Shown piece by piece: positions 18,493 to 27,376 of a stretch of DNA of 64,000 nucleotides. The notes beneath the pieces are model-generated. The model ran no database searches. It was given only the letters and a program-made list of their open reading frames with translations, and had not been told where the DNA came from. This DNA comes from JBIQKZ01 sp044464765 (GTDB lineage: Bacteria; Pseudomonadota; Gammaproteobacteria; Burkholderiales; Burkholderiaceae_B). A program made the translations under genes and the position numbers. Positions within the stretch are counted from its first letter, which is position 1; each line of letters opens with the position of its first letter. The stretch covers positions 79,047 through 143,046 of the forward strand of contig JBIQKZ010000011.1 of assembly GCA_044464765.1 (NCBI GenBank), given 5' to 3'.

Positions 18493-18751
18493 TGGCAGGC
18501 CTCTGGCCAGAACTAATACAGACCGTCTTTGATAGCCTGTCCACCTGTCGTGCAACTAGAGCATTTTCGGTTTAGGTGTTTACACCGTTGAGATTCTTCA
18601 GGCGTTCTATCCAGTGATTGTTGTAAATATCTAATCAACACTTGCGGTGAATTTGCGCTAACCAGATTTAATCCAAATTGTCTTAGGTAGCCGCCCACCT
18701 GTCGTACAAATAGCTCGACGGCTGTATAAATTACTTTTACGGAAGGCGTGT

Positions 18752-18961
18752 GGTGGGTAAGCTCTTGGCGCGACGTTGAGCCAGCCGAGTTCGATGCACT
18801 TTTCGAGGAGGCAAGCCTGCGCTTGTTTGAGCGCGACGGGTGCAGGCAGTCCGGGGGACGGCCTGCCGCGCGAGTTCGCAGGCGCCTCGAAAAGTGCGTT
18901 GGACGAGGGTAGCCCGGCACTGCCGGGCCGCAGCGATTGGAGCGCCAAGAGCTTACCCACC
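18752..18961. repeat. composite inverted repeat element with nested hairpins
   Basis: Outer arms 18752-18771 and 18942-18961 are perfect reverse complements over 20 bases (GGTGGGTAAGCTCTTGGCGC). Inside lie second arms GCACTTTTCGAGG (18796-18808) and CCTCGAAAAGTGC (18885-18897), and inside those a hairpin GCAGGC...GCCTGC (18842-18866); between inner and outer right arms sits CCCGGCACTGCCGGG. The nested order is typical of intergenic mosaic repeats. It is distinct in sequence from the neighbouring 31-base element. Confidence 0.7.
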
Positions 18962-19014
18962 GCGCGCCGATTTAAGAACCCAAACAGGGTTCCGCCCAGC
19001 ACCCTTATCTGCCT

Positions 19015-20106
19015 CTAAAGCCGTGTCTCGAAGTATTGCGCCAGACGCGCCGGCAGCCAGTTCAAATTCCCCGGGAACGGCCCCGTAACAAACCCCACAT
19101 GCCCGCCTTCCGCCGGCTGGTGCAAAAGCACTGTGTCAGAGCACTCCTGCGACCCAGGCAAAGACAGAGCAGGCACGAAAGGATCGTTTCGGGCATTCAG
19201 GATCAGGGCGGGAACGGTCAGCGCCTTCAAGAGCGGCTTGCACGACGCCCGGGTCCAGTAGTCCAGCGCATTCTTGAACCCATGCATGGGCGCCGTGTAG
19301 ATATCATCGAAATCGCGCAGCGTGTGTAGTCGGCCCAAACGCATGGCGTCAATAGAGCCTGGAAACCGATGCGCTTTTTCCAGCAGCTTCGGCTTCATGC
19401 TCTTCAAAAAATAGCGGGTATACAAATAACGCCCCAGGCGTGTATCTGAAAGTGTATTACCGCAGGCGACCAGATCAAGCGGGGCCGAGACAGCGGCAAC
19501 GGCGCTTAGGCCGCTAGGGGTTTGGCCGAGCTCCCCCAAATACTTGAGCAGGGCATTGCCGCCCAGAGACACGCCTATCGCGTGCCAGCGGGCTAGCGGC
19601 AGACGAGCTTGCACAGTCTTTAACATGAACGCGATCTCGTCGGAATCGCCCGAATAATAAGCGCGAGCCATCCGGTTCATGAAACCCGAACAACCTCGGA
19701 AGTGGGCAATGACCACAACCCAGCCCCGCGCGCGAAAGTATTGCGTGATTGCCTGTGCGTAGTGACTGCTGCTGCTGCCCTCCAGGCCATGAAAGAGAAT
19801 CAGGGCGGGGGCATCCGGCGTGGTTGGCAAGGTGTTCCAGTCGCTCTCCTGCATCCAGCGTCGAGCGGCAGTGGCCGCCAGGCCCGGCTCGGGTTCGTGC
19901 AGGATGTTGTCGGCGGTTTTCTCCGGATAGAGCCCCGGCGCGGTCCAGTCGAAGTCTGCAAAGTCGCCATCGGGCGTATTGACGCGCTCGCGTACAAAGG
20001 AAATGCGATGGTAGCGGGCGCCAAGAGCCCCGTGGAGCGTTTGCAGATGTCCGCCAGGTAGCCAGAACGGCTGCGGGCAGGCAGAGGAATCGATCAGGGC
20101 TGTCAC
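19015..20106 (-). CDS. yheT: YheT/EMB8-family alpha/beta hydrolase
   Basis: 363 residues of the alpha/beta hydrolase fold. The family N-terminus PFWLPGGHLQTLHG is clear, followed by LILFHGLEGSSSSHY (oxyanion region), the nucleophile elbow GVSLGGNALLKYLGE and a C-terminal histidine in EGGHVGFVTG. Substrates are not established for YheT; esterase activity is assumed from the fold. Start is GTG at 20106 with AAGGCGG upstream. It follows ilvE and a small zinc-finger gene in the same direction. Confidence 0.86.
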   Translation of the reverse strand: MTALIDSSACPQPFWLPGGHLQTLHGALGARYHRISFVRERVNTPDGDFADFDWTAPGLYPEKTADNILHEPEPGLAATAARRWMQESDWNTLPTTPDAPALILFHGLEGSSSSHYAQAITQYFRARGWVVVIAHFRGCSGFMNRMARAYYSGDSDEIAFMLKTVQARLPLARWHAIGVSLGGNALLKYLGELGQTPSGLSAVAAVSAPLDLVACGNTLSDTRLGRYLYTRYFLKSMKPKLLEKAHRFPGSIDAMRLGRLHTLRDFDDIYTAPMHGFKNALDYWTRASCKPLLKALTVPALILNARNDPFVPALSLPGSQECSDTVLLHQPAEGGHVGFVTGPFPGNLNWLPARLAQYFETRL

Positions 20107-20179
20107 AAGCCGCCTTCAAAACCAGGATGATGAGCAAGCAGGGCGTCGGCACGGCGCCGTTTGCCCTGGGGATAATGCC

Positions 20180-20389
20180 TTAGTGGCCGTGCACGACTTC
20201 GCCTTCGGCAAGCTGATAGGTTGCGCTGCAGTAGGGGCACGAAGCGGTGCCCGACTTGGCCAGTTCGATGTAAACCCGGGGGTGCATCGACCACAGCGGC
20301 GCCTTCGGCCCGGGGCAATACACGGGCAGGTCGCTGGCCTTGACCTGGATCGGGTGGGCGTGAGGATTGGGGGCGGTTTCTGCGCTCAT
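20180..20389 (-). CDS. zf-CHCC-type small zinc-finger protein
   Basis: 69 residues with one putative zinc site: a first cysteine in LPVYCPGP, a histidine in MHPRVYIEL, and the pair CPYC in GTASCPYCSATYQL. This matches the short zf-CHCC proteins related to the NDUFS6 subunit of complex I and commonly placed beside ilvE in betaproteobacteria. Its role in bacteria is unknown. It lies 42 bases after ilvE. Confidence 0.8.
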   Translation of the reverse strand: MSAETAPNPHAHPIQVKASDLPVYCPGPKAPLWSMHPRVYIELAKSGTASCPYCSATYQLAEGEVVHGH

Positions 20390-20431
20390 GGTGATTCCTG
20401 CAAGATGGATGGGGGGTAGTGTGAACAGACC

Positions 20432-21352
20432 CTAGACTTTGCTGAGCCAGTGGTGATACTTGGGGTTGCGCCCATTGACGACATCGAAGAAGGCAGTTTG
20501 CAGTTTCTCGGTGATGGGCCCGCGGCTGCCGGCGCCGATCGTGCGCCCATCGATCTCGCGAATGGGGGTGACTTCGGCTGCCGTGCCCGTGAAGAAGGCT
20601 TCATCGGCAATGTACAGGTCGTCGCGTGTCAGGCGGCGTGTGTGGATGGCCAGGCCGTGGTCGGCGGCGATGGCGTGGATGGAAGAGCGTGTAATGCCGG
20701 TAAGCGCCGATGCGATTTCAGGCTCGTACAGCACGCCATCCTTGACGATGAAAATGTTTTCACCCGAACCTTCGGCAACGAAGCCGTCCGTGTCAAGCAA
20801 AATGGCTTCGTCGTAGCCGTGCTCAAGCGCCTCGGTGTTGGCCAGAATGGAGTTCGCATAGGTGCTGGCGACCTTGGCCCGGGGCATGGTCACATTGACA
20901 TGTTGGCGGGCATAGGAAGAAATCTTGACCCGGATACCCTGGGCTAGAGCTTCTTCGCCCAGGTAAGCGCCCCACGGCCAGGCGGCAATAGCCACATGAA
21001 CCTTGGCGCCCTTGGGCGATACGCCCATTTTCTCGGAACCATAGAACACCAGCGGGCGGATATAGCAGGATTCCAGCTCGTTCTTGCGCACGACGTCAAG
21101 TTGGGCCTGAATAATGGCTTCTTGATCGTAGGGAATGGGCATCTGATAGATGTGCGCCGAACTGAACAGCCGCTTGGTGTGTTCGGGCAGGCGAAAGATG
21201 GCTGTGCCGATGTCTGTGTTGTAGGCGCGCACGCCTTCAAAGACCGAGAGTCCGTAGTGAAGCGAATGGGTGAGGACGTGGGTGGTGGCGTCGCGCCACG
21301 GCACCAAGTGGCCGTCATACCAGATATAGCCGTCGCGATCGGACATCGACAT
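20432..21352 (-). CDS. ilvE: branched-chain amino acid aminotransferase
   Basis: 306 residues of the class IV (fold type IV) PLP aminotransferases. It catalyses the final reversible transamination of valine, leucine and isoleucine synthesis. Visible are YDGHLVPWRDA at the N-terminus, the PLP lysine in MPRAKVASTYANS, and the class IV signature EGSGENIFIVKDGVL. Length matches IlvE. ATG at 21352 has a second in-frame Met two codons later. It is divergent from azlCD, branched-chain amino acid export genes, giving a functional pairing. Confidence 0.93.
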   Translation of the reverse strand: MSMSDRDGYIWYDGHLVPWRDATTHVLTHSLHYGLSVFEGVRAYNTDIGTAIFRLPEHTKRLFSSAHIYQMPIPYDQEAIIQAQLDVVRKNELESCYIRPLVFYGSEKMGVSPKGAKVHVAIAAWPWGAYLGEEALAQGIRVKISSYARQHVNVTMPRAKVASTYANSILANTEALEHGYDEAILLDTDGFVAEGSGENIFIVKDGVLYEPEIASALTGITRSSIHAIAADHGLAIHTRRLTRDDLYIADEAFFTGTAAEVTPIREIDGRTIGAGSRGPITEKLQTAFFDVVNGRNPKYHHWLSKV

Positions 21353-21537
21353 AGTGATTCTCCACAGAAATTTTCTGCCTTATTGTAGCAAGCGTAAGGG
21401 GTTGGAAAACGACGCGGCCAAGCAGCAGGACACGGGTGGCGCGCGACGCATGGATGCACGATTCGGTCGCCTGTTTCCGTGCGCTCGTATATTATCCGGT
21501 ATTGCGCCGAGCGCGTAGGTTTCATGAAAAAGGTGTC

Positions 21538-22281
21538 GTGTTGGCAGTGCGATCCAGATTCTGGCAGTCTTGGCCCGATCAACGGGCACGCCATAGCTTT
21601 CAGATGGGGTTTCGCGAAGTGGGCCCAGCCCTGGTTGCAACCAGCATGTGGGCCTTCGTGACGGGTATCGCTCTGGTCAATGCCGGGCTTACCCAGTCCA
21701 TGGCGGCTCTGATGACGCTGCTCGTCTACGCGGGTTCGGCGCAACTGACGGCCTTGCCCTTGTTGGTGGGCGGCGCGCCCTTGTGGCTGGTTTTTGCCGC
21801 TGCCTGCGTCGTCAATCTACGGTTTGTGATCTTTGGCGCGGCGCTTCAGCCGTTCTTTCGCAAATATCCGTGGTTCCAGCGCCTCGCGCTGGGCTATTGG
21901 AGCAGCGACATCGTGTTCGTCCTGTTCATGACACGCTACGGAGACGCCAAGCACAAAGGCACGCGCACCCAGCTTTGGTACTACCTGGGCGTGATCGTAC
22001 CCGGGTTTGTTTCATGGCAGGTTTGCTCCATGCTGGGCATTTATTTGGGCGCCATTATCCCGGCCGCCTGGTCATTGGATTTCGCGGCGATTCTTGCCTT
22101 GATGGCTATCACCATCCCCCTGGTCACGTCTTTTCCCATGGTTGCATCGTTGCTGGCTGCCGGTTTGATAGCCTGGTACGGTCAAATCCTTCCTCTGCGT
22201 CTGGGTTTGGTGGCGGCAGTGGTTGGCGGTGTGGTCGCCGGTGTGGTCGCAGACGCATGCCGCAAAAGGAAACCTCGATGA
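21538..22281 (+). CDS. azlC: AzlC-family branched-chain amino acid exporter, large subunit
   Basis: About 247 residues with six or more hydrophobic segments; conserved GFREVGPALVATSMWAFVTG and FAAACVVNLRFVIFGAAL. AzlC with AzlD exports branched-chain amino acids or their analogues. The start is uncertain: the frame is open from 21436, but GTG at 21538 (or TTG at 21541) has AAAAAGG just upstream and gives a usual N-terminus; ATG at 21604 would trim it to the first conserved residues. The stop overlaps the azlD start in an ATGA junction. Confidence 0.82.
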   Translation: MLAVRSRFWQSWPDQRARHSFQMGFREVGPALVATSMWAFVTGIALVNAGLTQSMAALMTLLVYAGSAQLTALPLLVGGAPLWLVFAAACVVNLRFVIFGAALQPFFRKYPWFQRLALGYWSSDIVFVLFMTRYGDAKHKGTRTQLWYYLGVIVPGFVSWQVCSMLGIYLGAIIPAAWSLDFAAILALMAITIPLVTSFPMVASLLAAGLIAWYGQILPLRLGLVAAVVGGVVAGVVADACRKRKPR

Positions 22282-22613
22282 GTTTCGATCCAAGCCTTAC
22301 GGGCTATGTACTGGCGGGTATCGCGTTGCTGGTGTTGTGTAGTTTCCTGACGCGGGCCGGTTACTTTTTATGGGGCGATCATTTTCCACTGACCGATGGC
22401 GTGCGGCGGGCTTTGCGTTATGCGCCCACCGCGGCCTTGACGGCTATCGTGGTGCCCGAACTGTTGCCCTGGGAGCAAGGTGCGGCAGCGCTCTGGGATC
22501 TGAAAATGCTGTCGGCACTGGTGGCGATACTTGTGTTTTGGCGCACACGGAGCACCGTGTTGGTGATTGTGTCCGGCATGGTGGCCTACTGGATATTGGA
22601 AGCCTTGCTCTAG
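22278..22613 (+). CDS. azlD: AzlD-family branched-chain amino acid exporter, small subunit
   Basis: 111 residues, four hydrophobic segments, starting MSFDPSLTGYVLAGIALL. The conserved AzlD core is FLTRAGYFLWG and RALRYAPTAALTAIVVPELL. Its ATG overlaps the azlC stop (ATGA), so the pair is translationally coupled. Next to ilvE on the other strand, it supports a role in branched-chain amino acid balance. Confidence 0.88.
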   Translation: MSFDPSLTGYVLAGIALLVLCSFLTRAGYFLWGDHFPLTDGVRRALRYAPTAALTAIVVPELLPWEQGAAALWDLKMLSALVAILVFWRTRSTVLVIVSGMVAYWILEALL

Positions 22614-22859
22614 GATGCTCCCGCGCGTAACGCCATCAAATGCGCCAAAGTGGGCGTGTAGAACATTTCACGTGAACCGAAGGGCGGCGGCGCGGGCGCA
22701 AGACGCTCGGAAAGGGTGGTTCGTGGGCATTTAACGACAGTTATGGCAGTTAAACCGGCTTGAAAGCCGCTTTAAACCATCGCCGACGGGGGGCTGCGTT
22801 AAAATAACCGGGTTAATAGAGCTGGCAGGGGTTCCCCAGGCCGGCGTAATCCACTTTAA

Positions 22860-24248
22860 ATGACAGATACTACCCTACCCGATACTCCATCAGCAGCGTT
22901 TTCCGATTTCGGTTTGCACCCTGGCATTATGCAGGCGATCACTGCAACCGGATACACGACCCCCACCCCAATTCAGGCACAAGCCATTCCTGTTGTCGTC
23001 GACGGGCGCGATGTCATGGGCGCGGCGCAGACAGGCACTGGAAAGACAGCGGCCTTTACCCTGCCCATCTTGCATCGTTTGATGCAATTTGCCAATACCA
23101 GTGCATCGCCTGCCCGTCATCCAGTGCGGGCGCTCATCCTGACGCCAACGCGCGAGCTTGCCGACCAGGTGGCCAATAGCGTCACCGAGTACAGTCGTTC
23201 CACGCCCTTGCGTTCAACCGTTGTTTTCGGTGGTGTCGATATTGGCCCTCAACGCGACGCCTTGCGCCGTGGCTGCGAAATCCTGATCGCAACGCCCGGC
23301 CGTTTGCTTGATCATGTCGAGCAGAAAAACGTCAATCTTGGGCAAGTGGGCATCCTGGTGCTGGACGAAGCGGACCGCATGCTGGACATGGGTTTTCTGC
23401 CAGACCTGGACCGTATCATGCGCCTGCTGCCCGCCCAGCGGCAAACCTTGCTGTTTTCGGCAACGTTCAGCAACGATATCCGTAAACTGGCTCGGTCGCA
23501 TTTGAAGCATCCTGTCGAGATCGAAGTTGCCGCCCGCAACGCCACCGCCGATACGGTTACCCAGGTGGCCTATCCGTTGTCCGGAAGCGACAAACGGGCC
23601 GCCGTGGTGCATCTGGTCAAGTCGCGTGGTTTCAACCAGGTCATCGTCTTTTCCAACACCAAGATTGGCACCAGCCGTCTGGCGCGCCAACTCGAGCGCG
23701 ATGGCGTCAAGGCCGAATCCATCCATGGCGATAAAAGCCAACTGGACCGGATGAAGGCGCTGGAGGCGTTCAAGGCGGGCGAGCTCGAGGTGCTGGTTGC
23801 AACCGACGTGGCGGCGCGCGGCCTGGATGTGGCCGGGGTGCCGTGTGTCATCAATTACGATTTACCGTATAACGCCGAGGACTACGTACACCGGATCGGC
23901 CGTACGGGCAGGGCGGGGGCAACGGGTGAAGCCATTGCGTTTTTTGCCCCCGAAGAAGAGCGCTACCTGCTGGATATCGAGAAGCTCATCAAGGCCAAGA
24001 TACCGCGCGGCTCACTGCAATTGCCCGCTGCGTCAAGGCTGGCGTCGCGCTCATCTGAACGCGGGCGCAGCAGCTACGCGGGCTCGACCGCATCCCGCAA
24101 GCCGGTGGACGATTTTTTCACCAAGCCTTATGTGCCGTCGCCTTCCAGGGCGACCGACACAGCGCCAAGCACGAGCTCTGCGCCGATACGCAATTCGTCG
24201 CGCCGCTCGGTCGGCGTTTTACTGGGAGGCGGCCAGCAGCGGTCGTAA
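22860..24248 (+). CDS. rhlE: DEAD-box ATP-dependent RNA helicase, RhlE type
   Basis: 462 residues. Q motif FGLHPGIMQAI ... PTPIQAQAIP, motif I AQTGTGKTAAF, Ia PTRELADQV, Ib TPGRLLDH, II DEAD, III SAT, and VI HRIGRTGR are all visible in order. The C-terminal ~90 residues are low-complexity, Ser/Arg-rich, as in RhlE-type helicases acting in RNA decay and ribosome assembly. The last 30 bases overlap the convergent thioredoxin-like gene. The 246 bases upstream hold no gene. Confidence 0.9.
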   Translation: MTDTTLPDTPSAAFSDFGLHPGIMQAITATGYTTPTPIQAQAIPVVVDGRDVMGAAQTGTGKTAAFTLPILHRLMQFANTSASPARHPVRALILTPTRELADQVANSVTEYSRSTPLRSTVVFGGVDIGPQRDALRRGCEILIATPGRLLDHVEQKNVNLGQVGILVLDEADRMLDMGFLPDLDRIMRLLPAQRQTLLFSATFSNDIRKLARSHLKHPVEIEVAARNATADTVTQVAYPLSGSDKRAAVVHLVKSRGFNQVIVFSNTKIGTSRLARQLERDGVKAESIHGDKSQLDRMKALEAFKAGELEVLVATDVAARGLDVAGVPCVINYDLPYNAEDYVHRIGRTGRAGATGEAIAFFAPEEERYLLDIEKLIKAKIPRGSLQLPAASRLASRSSERGRSSYAGSTASRKPVDDFFTKPYVPSPSRATDTAPSTSSAPIRNSSRRSVGVLLGGGQQRS

Positions 24249-24608
24249 TGCGGGCGGACCTTGGCCTGCTGCCAGTGAGGGCAGGTCGGCGCAACGATCC
24301 AGGAGTTTTTCCAGATGGCTGATATAAGGCAGCAACGGACCGAAGAACAGGTTGGTTGACCCGCTCTGGATCAGCAGCGTGGGAAAGTTCTCGACATCGT
24401 CGTCGCCCAGGAGTTCGGGATTCTCTTCGATGTCCACCCATACGAATGTAAATTGCGGCCAGCGGGCGGCCAGCGCTTCGAAATCGCGCTGGTAGCCCCG
24501 ACAGCTGTCGCACCATTCGGCGCAATAGCAAACAACCAATGGGCTCTCGCTGCGGGCAAGGTGCTGGGCAAGCGCCGAGGGATCGAGTGAAGGATTGAAT
24601 GTAGACAT
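24219..24608 (-). CDS. thioredoxin-family protein
   Basis: 129 residues of thioredoxin fold. The redox motif is WCDSC (in YCAEWCDSCRGYQRD), and the cis-proline lies in NFPTLLIQSG. There is no signal peptide, so it should act in the cytoplasm. The motif differs from the WCGPC of thioredoxin 1, hence the general name. Its 3' end overlaps rhlE tail to tail by 30 bases. Confidence 0.82.
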   Translation of the reverse strand: MSTFNPSLDPSALAQHLARSESPLVVCYCAEWCDSCRGYQRDFEALAARWPQFTFVWVDIEENPELLGDDDVENFPTLLIQSGSTNLFFGPLLPYISHLEKLLDRCADLPSLAAGQGPPALRPLLAASQ

Positions 24609-24668
24609 AAAGACAAACAGAGCAAGGTTTGTTTATGATAGCCGCATGTCCACTTTAAATCATGCGCC

Positions 24669-25478
24669 ATGACGGATTTCCCTCCACCGGCCTTACGCCC
24701 CAAGCAAGCCAGCGGGCTTTCGGCCGTCGGCCTGGCCTTTCGGCGCGCGGCGATTTCGCAATGCCATCCAAGAATGCTGCTGGCCCTGTTGCTGCCGTTT
24801 TTCATTGCCTTCCTGGGGGCGGTTGTGCTGCTGTGGTTTTTCTGGACGCCTCTTACCGGATGGTTGAGCCAGGATGCCCTGGATTTTGGGGTATTGAGCA
24901 CAATCGATCAATGGATGCTTGCGATCGGCTTGTTCTCGCTGAAACTGTATCTGGCTCCGGTGTTGGCGGTGGTCATACTGCTTCCGCTATCGGGGATTCT
25001 TGGCTTGGTGATCGCCGCCATTTTCGTCATGCCCATTGTCTTGCGCCATTTGCAGCAGCGCGAATACCGAGGTGTCGAACGGCATGGCCAGTATGCGACC
25101 GCCTATGGCACCTGGAATGCAGTGCTGGTGGGTGTTCTGTTTGTGCTGGGCTGGCTGGTGACTATGCCCCTGTGGCTGATCCCGCCTTTTCCCATCCTGT
25201 TGCCAATTTTCTGGTGGGCGTATGCCTTCAATCGAATGTTGCGGGTTGATTCAGTCATAGAGCATGCCACACCCAAAGAGCGCAAACTGCTCTGGCGCCG
25301 CCATAGCCGGCAGTACTGGGCTCTAGGGCTATGTTTGGCCCTGATCAACCTGTTTCCACCGGCGTGGCTGATCCTCCCGGTGTTTTCCGCGTTGGTCTTT
25401 GCGCATTTCAGCCTTGAGGCCCTGCGTCAGTTACGGCAGGATGCGGCATTAGATTCCCGTGTCTCCCGGCAATTGTGA
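24669..25478 (+). CDS. EI24-domain (CysZ-like) membrane protein
   Basis: 269 residues with a short cytoplasmic N-terminus followed by four to six hydrophobic segments (LLPFFIAFLGAVVLLWFFW, LAPVLAVVILLPLSGILGLVIAA and others). The pattern and the segment FRRAAISQCHPRM fit the EI24 domain, a family including the sulfate transporter CysZ; betaproteobacterial members like this are functionally uncharacterised. It ends 18 bases before the CinA-like gene and the two are probably cotranscribed. Confidence 0.7.
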   Translation: MTDFPPPALRPKQASGLSAVGLAFRRAAISQCHPRMLLALLLPFFIAFLGAVVLLWFFWTPLTGWLSQDALDFGVLSTIDQWMLAIGLFSLKLYLAPVLAVVILLPLSGILGLVIAAIFVMPIVLRHLQQREYRGVERHGQYATAYGTWNAVLVGVLFVLGWLVTMPLWLIPPFPILLPIFWWAYAFNRMLRVDSVIEHATPKERKLLWRRHSRQYWALGLCLALINLFPPAWLILPVFSALVFAHFSLEALRQLRQDAALDSRVSRQL

Positions 25479-25496
25479 TCGGAACCTTTATTTTCC

Positions 25497-26318
25497 ATGG
25501 ACTCCACAATGACGAATTCAGTCGCCCCGGGATCGCGGGTGCGTTTAATTATCATCGGTGACGAAATACTTTCCGGGCGGCGCCAGGATAAGCATTTTCC
25601 CAAGCTCGTCGAACTCTTGTCTCAGCGCGGCATGCAATTGGCCGGGGCTGAGTTCATTTCCGACGATCGAGACACAATCGCGCATACGCTGGAACGCAGC
25701 TTCGCCACGAACGATGTGGTTTTTTCCTGTGGCGGCATTGGCGCGACGCCCGACGATCAAACCCGCCAGGCCGCTGCCCAGGCCCTGGGTGTGGATTTGA
25801 TGCTGAATCCCGAGGCGGAGGAACTGATTGCGGAGCGCTGCAGGGACAATGCCCGTCGCGGACAAGGCAGCGCTGACATGTCCACGCCCGAGAACCAGCA
25901 GCGCCTGCAAATGGGTGTGTTCCCGGCCGGTGCGCAGATCGTGCCCAATCCCTATAACAAGATCCCGGGGTTCTTCATCCAGAATCATACGTTCATGCCG
26001 GGGTTTCCGGTCATGGCTTGGCCCATGATGGAATGGACCCTGGATGTGCGTTACAAGCACTTGCATCATCAGATCACGCGGGTCGAGCATTCGTTTTTGG
26101 CGTTCAGCCTGCCCGAGTCGCGCATCACGCCGGCGCTCGAATATCTGGAAAAACAATGGCCGGGTGTCAAAGCCTTCAGCCTGCCCAGTGTGGGCACCGG
26201 CCAGCCTCATATCGATCTTGGGGTAAAAGGCGAGCCTGCTGCCGCAGCCGAGGCCCTGGCCTACTTGCGTGCCGAGGTGGAGCGTGTGGGGGGAAGCCTG
26301 CTGCCGCCACAAAGCTAG
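25497..26318 (+). CDS. CinA N-terminal-type (MoCF-fold) protein
   Basis: 273 residues of the molybdopterin-binding (MoCF) fold found in the N-terminal half of competence/damage-inducible protein CinA. Conserved segments are IIIGDEILSGRRQDKH, FSCGGIGATPDDQTR and NPYNKIPGFFI. The C-terminal nicotinamide-nucleotide amidase domain of full CinA is absent. Stand-alone versions are common in betaproteobacteria; an ADP-ribose pyrophosphatase-type activity is known for CinA but not shown for these. Start at ATG 25497, or four codons later at 25509. Confidence 0.8.
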   Translation: MDSTMTNSVAPGSRVRLIIIGDEILSGRRQDKHFPKLVELLSQRGMQLAGAEFISDDRDTIAHTLERSFATNDVVFSCGGIGATPDDQTRQAAAQALGVDLMLNPEAEELIAERCRDNARRGQGSADMSTPENQQRLQMGVFPAGAQIVPNPYNKIPGFFIQNHTFMPGFPVMAWPMMEWTLDVRYKHLHHQITRVEHSFLAFSLPESRITPALEYLEKQWPGVKAFSLPSVGTGQPHIDLGVKGEPAAAAEALAYLRAEVERVGGSLLPPQS

Positions 26319-26396
26319 ACGGGTGAAAAAACACTTGCCAATGTGTAGGGTTTTTCCATAATATGGGATTGTTGCGTTGCGTCATAACTGTCTCCT

Positions 26397-27248
26397 ATGC
26401 CCCGAACTTCCCTCATCTCCAGTACGCCCGCGCCAGGATCCTTGCTTAACGGCTCCAGCGTCACCATACAGGTTTTGGAACGAGCCATGTTGCTGCTCGA
26501 TGTTTTAGCGCGCCAGGACGAGCCCGTCCCACTGAAAAGCCTGGCCGCTGAGACCGGCCTGCATACCTCCACCGCACACCGCATCCTGAATGACCTGGTC
26601 GCCGGACGCTACGTCGAGCGGGTCGACAGTGGCTTGTACCGCTTGGGCATGCGTTTGCTGGAGCTCGGCTCGTTGGTGAAAGGCCGCCTGAACGTCCGTG
26701 AGGTCGCTCTTGAGCACATGCGGGAACTGCATAAGATAACGGGCCAGACCATCAATCTTTCCGTGCAGCAAGGCGATGAGATCGTTTATATAGAACGCGC
26801 CTGGAGCGAGCGGTCGGGTATGCAGGTGGTGCGGGCCATCGGCGGCCGGGCGCCGCTGCACCTTACCTCTACAGGCAAGTTGTTTCTGTCGGTCAGCGAG
26901 CCGCGCCAGATCAAGTCCTACATCATGCGAACCGGCCTGGCCGGTACGACGCGCAACAGCCTGACGCGATCCGAAGATCTTGAACGCGATCTGGCGTTGG
27001 TGCGCCGCCATGGGTATTCACGCGATAACGAAGAGTTGGAGCTTGGAGTTCGATGCATTGCCGCCGGAGTGTATGACGACAGCGGGAAATTGCAGGCAGG
27101 CTTGTCGATCTCGGCGCCGTCCGAGCGGTTGCGTGATGAATGGATTGGCTTGTTGATCGAGACCGCCGCGCGTATTTCCGAAGAACTGGGCTACGAAAAA
27201 AACATTTGCCCCCAGGCTAAAAAGAATCGTGCAGTTTATGTTGCGTAG
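26397..27248 (+). CDS. IclR-family transcriptional regulator
   Basis: 283 residues. An N-terminal winged helix-turn-helix (QVLERAMLLLDVLA ... LAAETGLHTSTAHRILNDL) is followed by an IclR effector-binding domain (GGRAPLHLTSTGKLFL ... GVRCIAAGVYDDSGK). IclR proteins usually control nearby catabolic genes; the neighbours here (CinA-like, phasin) give no clear target, so its regulon is unknown. It is read towards the phasin gene, which has its own promoter. Confidence 0.88.
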   Translation: MPRTSLISSTPAPGSLLNGSSVTIQVLERAMLLLDVLARQDEPVPLKSLAAETGLHTSTAHRILNDLVAGRYVERVDSGLYRLGMRLLELGSLVKGRLNVREVALEHMRELHKITGQTINLSVQQGDEIVYIERAWSERSGMQVVRAIGGRAPLHLTSTGKLFLSVSEPRQIKSYIMRTGLAGTTRNSLTRSEDLERDLALVRRHGYSRDNEELELGVRCIAAGVYDDSGKLQAGLSISAPSERLRDEWIGLLIETAARISEELGYEKNICPQAKKNRAVYVA

Positions 27249-27261
27249 CAACAAATAATGC

Positions 27262-27289
27262 TTGACTTGTCATGTTCGGGGACTACAAT
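27262..27289 (+). promoter_or_regulatory. sigma-70-type promoter for the phasin gene
   Basis: A TTGACT -35 element (27262-27267) and a TACAAT -10 element (27284-27289) are separated by 16 bases, about 80 bases before the phasin ATG, with AAAGGA at the ribosome site. This is one of the best matches to consensus in the window and fits an abundantly made protein. Confidence 0.6.
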
Positions 27290-27376
27290 AGAGTTTGTGC
27301 AGTGCAGCAAAAAAGGTTTTCACGCTTAAAAGTGATTTGCTTAGCCTTTATTTAACCCCGTACAAAGGAACTTATC

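Larger units (their letters stand above)
18234..19014. other. 780-base non-coding stretch holding two composite palindromic elements
   Basis: Between the convergent protease and YheT genes no frame looks like a protein. The stretch holds two separate large inverted repeats, annotated individually, with smaller hairpins inside. A 10-base pair TGGGTTCTTA (18281-18290) / TAAGAACCCA (18973-18982) brackets both. Short apparent frames here (18230-18532 plus, 18658-19002 minus) arise because palindromes keep several frames open. Confidence 0.6.

Noticed and set aside
18230..18532. A 100-codon frame overlapping the end of the protease gene
   Set aside because: Most of it lies within the 31-base-arm palindrome; no ribosome site and no protein-like pattern.
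18658..19002. A 114-codon minus-strand frame
   Set aside because: It is built from the nested palindrome, the kind of frame that is repeatedly overcalled; no ribosome site or domain.
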